From the NCBI RefSeq assembly GCF_938045775.1, contig NZ_CALIBH010000277.1:1-12121 (forward strand): DNA of 12,121 nucleotides, in the 5' to 3' direction. The position numbers and the translations under genes were made by a program. Source of the stretch: an uncultured Campylobacter sp. (lineage in GTDB: Bacteria > Campylobacterota > Campylobacteria > Campylobacterales > Campylobacteraceae). This document shows positions 12,003 through 12,121 of the stretch, piece after piece (within the stretch, counting starts at the first letter, position 1; each line of letters opens with the position of its first letter). The notes beneath the pieces are model-generated. The model worked only from the letters and a program-made list of their open reading frames with translations, had not been told where the DNA came from and made no database searches.

Positions 12003-12121
12003 TCACGGCAAAATTTCTATCGGCGTGCCGATTTTTACGTGTTCGAAAAGCTCGTCCATATCGTCGTTGACGAGCGCTATGCAGCCCTCCGTCCAGTCGC
12101 CGAACGCCGCTATACTCTGCC
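12003..12121 (-). CDS. L,D-transpeptidase (YkuD domain) family protein, 3' end only
   Basis: The last 38 codons of a gene entering from the right edge are visible. They contain the YkuD catalytic-cysteine region, here GDWTEGCIALVNDDMDELF, where the Cys is the nucleophile, followed by VKIGTPIEILP at the C-terminus, a very typical ending for this family. Such enzymes act in the periplasm, forming 3-3 crosslinks, attaching proteins to peptidoglycan, or trimming stem peptides; in Campylobacter and Helicobacter some members act as L,D-carboxypeptidases that affect helical cell shape. The usual SxGC motif reads TEGC, a common variant in the small DWT(E/A)GCIAL subgroup. Substrate and subgroup cannot be decided from this fragment. 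Confidence 0.9.
   Translation of the reverse strand, partial: QSIAAFGDWTEGCIALVNDDMDELFEHVKIGTPIEILP

Overview
The window looks like chromosomal DNA from an epsilonproteobacterium, most likely a higher-GC, oral-type Campylobacter (C. gracilis/showae/rectus/curvus group). This is a genus-level inference. It rests on the gene order nfuA - TPR-like gene - murE - panD ... ybaB - ispA - tkt, which I recall from Campylobacter genomes, on fairly GC-rich coding regions separated by AT-rich spacers packed with the word AAATTT, and on epsilonproteobacterial protein features. No database search was possible.

Layout from left to right. (1) Positions 1-1324, plus strand: the end of a RidA-family enamine/imine deaminase, then 8 nt later a 361-residue PLP enzyme of the threonine synthase type with an N-terminal zinc ribbon. 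(2) 1325-1720: an AT-rich spacer with no convincing gene. (3) Minus strand: a GrpB/UPF0157 protein, tRNA-Ser(CGA) with encoded CCA, a spacer, and a GyrI-like effector-binding protein that follows tkt closely. (4) Minus strand: ispA and tkt, 3 nt apart and surely one transcription unit. (5) 5906-6289: a spacer between ybaB and ispA holding two overlapping small ORFs on opposite strands. (6) ybaB/ebfC on the minus strand. (7) 6620-9037: an accessory segment with a DUF4259 protein (the only plus-strand gene here), two hypothetical proteins on the minus strand, a 26-codon ORF just after panD, and several strong hairpins. (8) Minus strand: nfuA, a TPR-like hypothetical gene, murE and panD, tightly packed or overlapping, behind a clear TATAAT promoter upstream of nfuA. 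(9) 11495-12002: a spacer without genes, then the C-terminal end of an L,D-transpeptidase (YkuD) gene entering from the right edge.

The core genes are housekeeping: Fe-S cluster delivery (NfuA), peptidoglycan stem-peptide synthesis (MurE), beta-alanine for pantothenate/CoA (PanD), a nucleoid-associated protein (YbaB), prenyl diphosphates (IspA) and the non-oxidative pentose phosphate pathway (Tkt). RidA next to a PLP lyase/synthase-type enzyme makes sense because RidA clears reactive enamines released by such enzymes. I see no CRISPR array, insertion sequence, phage gene or obvious defence system. The least explained parts are the accessory segment between ybaB and panD and the small ORFs around ispA and panD.
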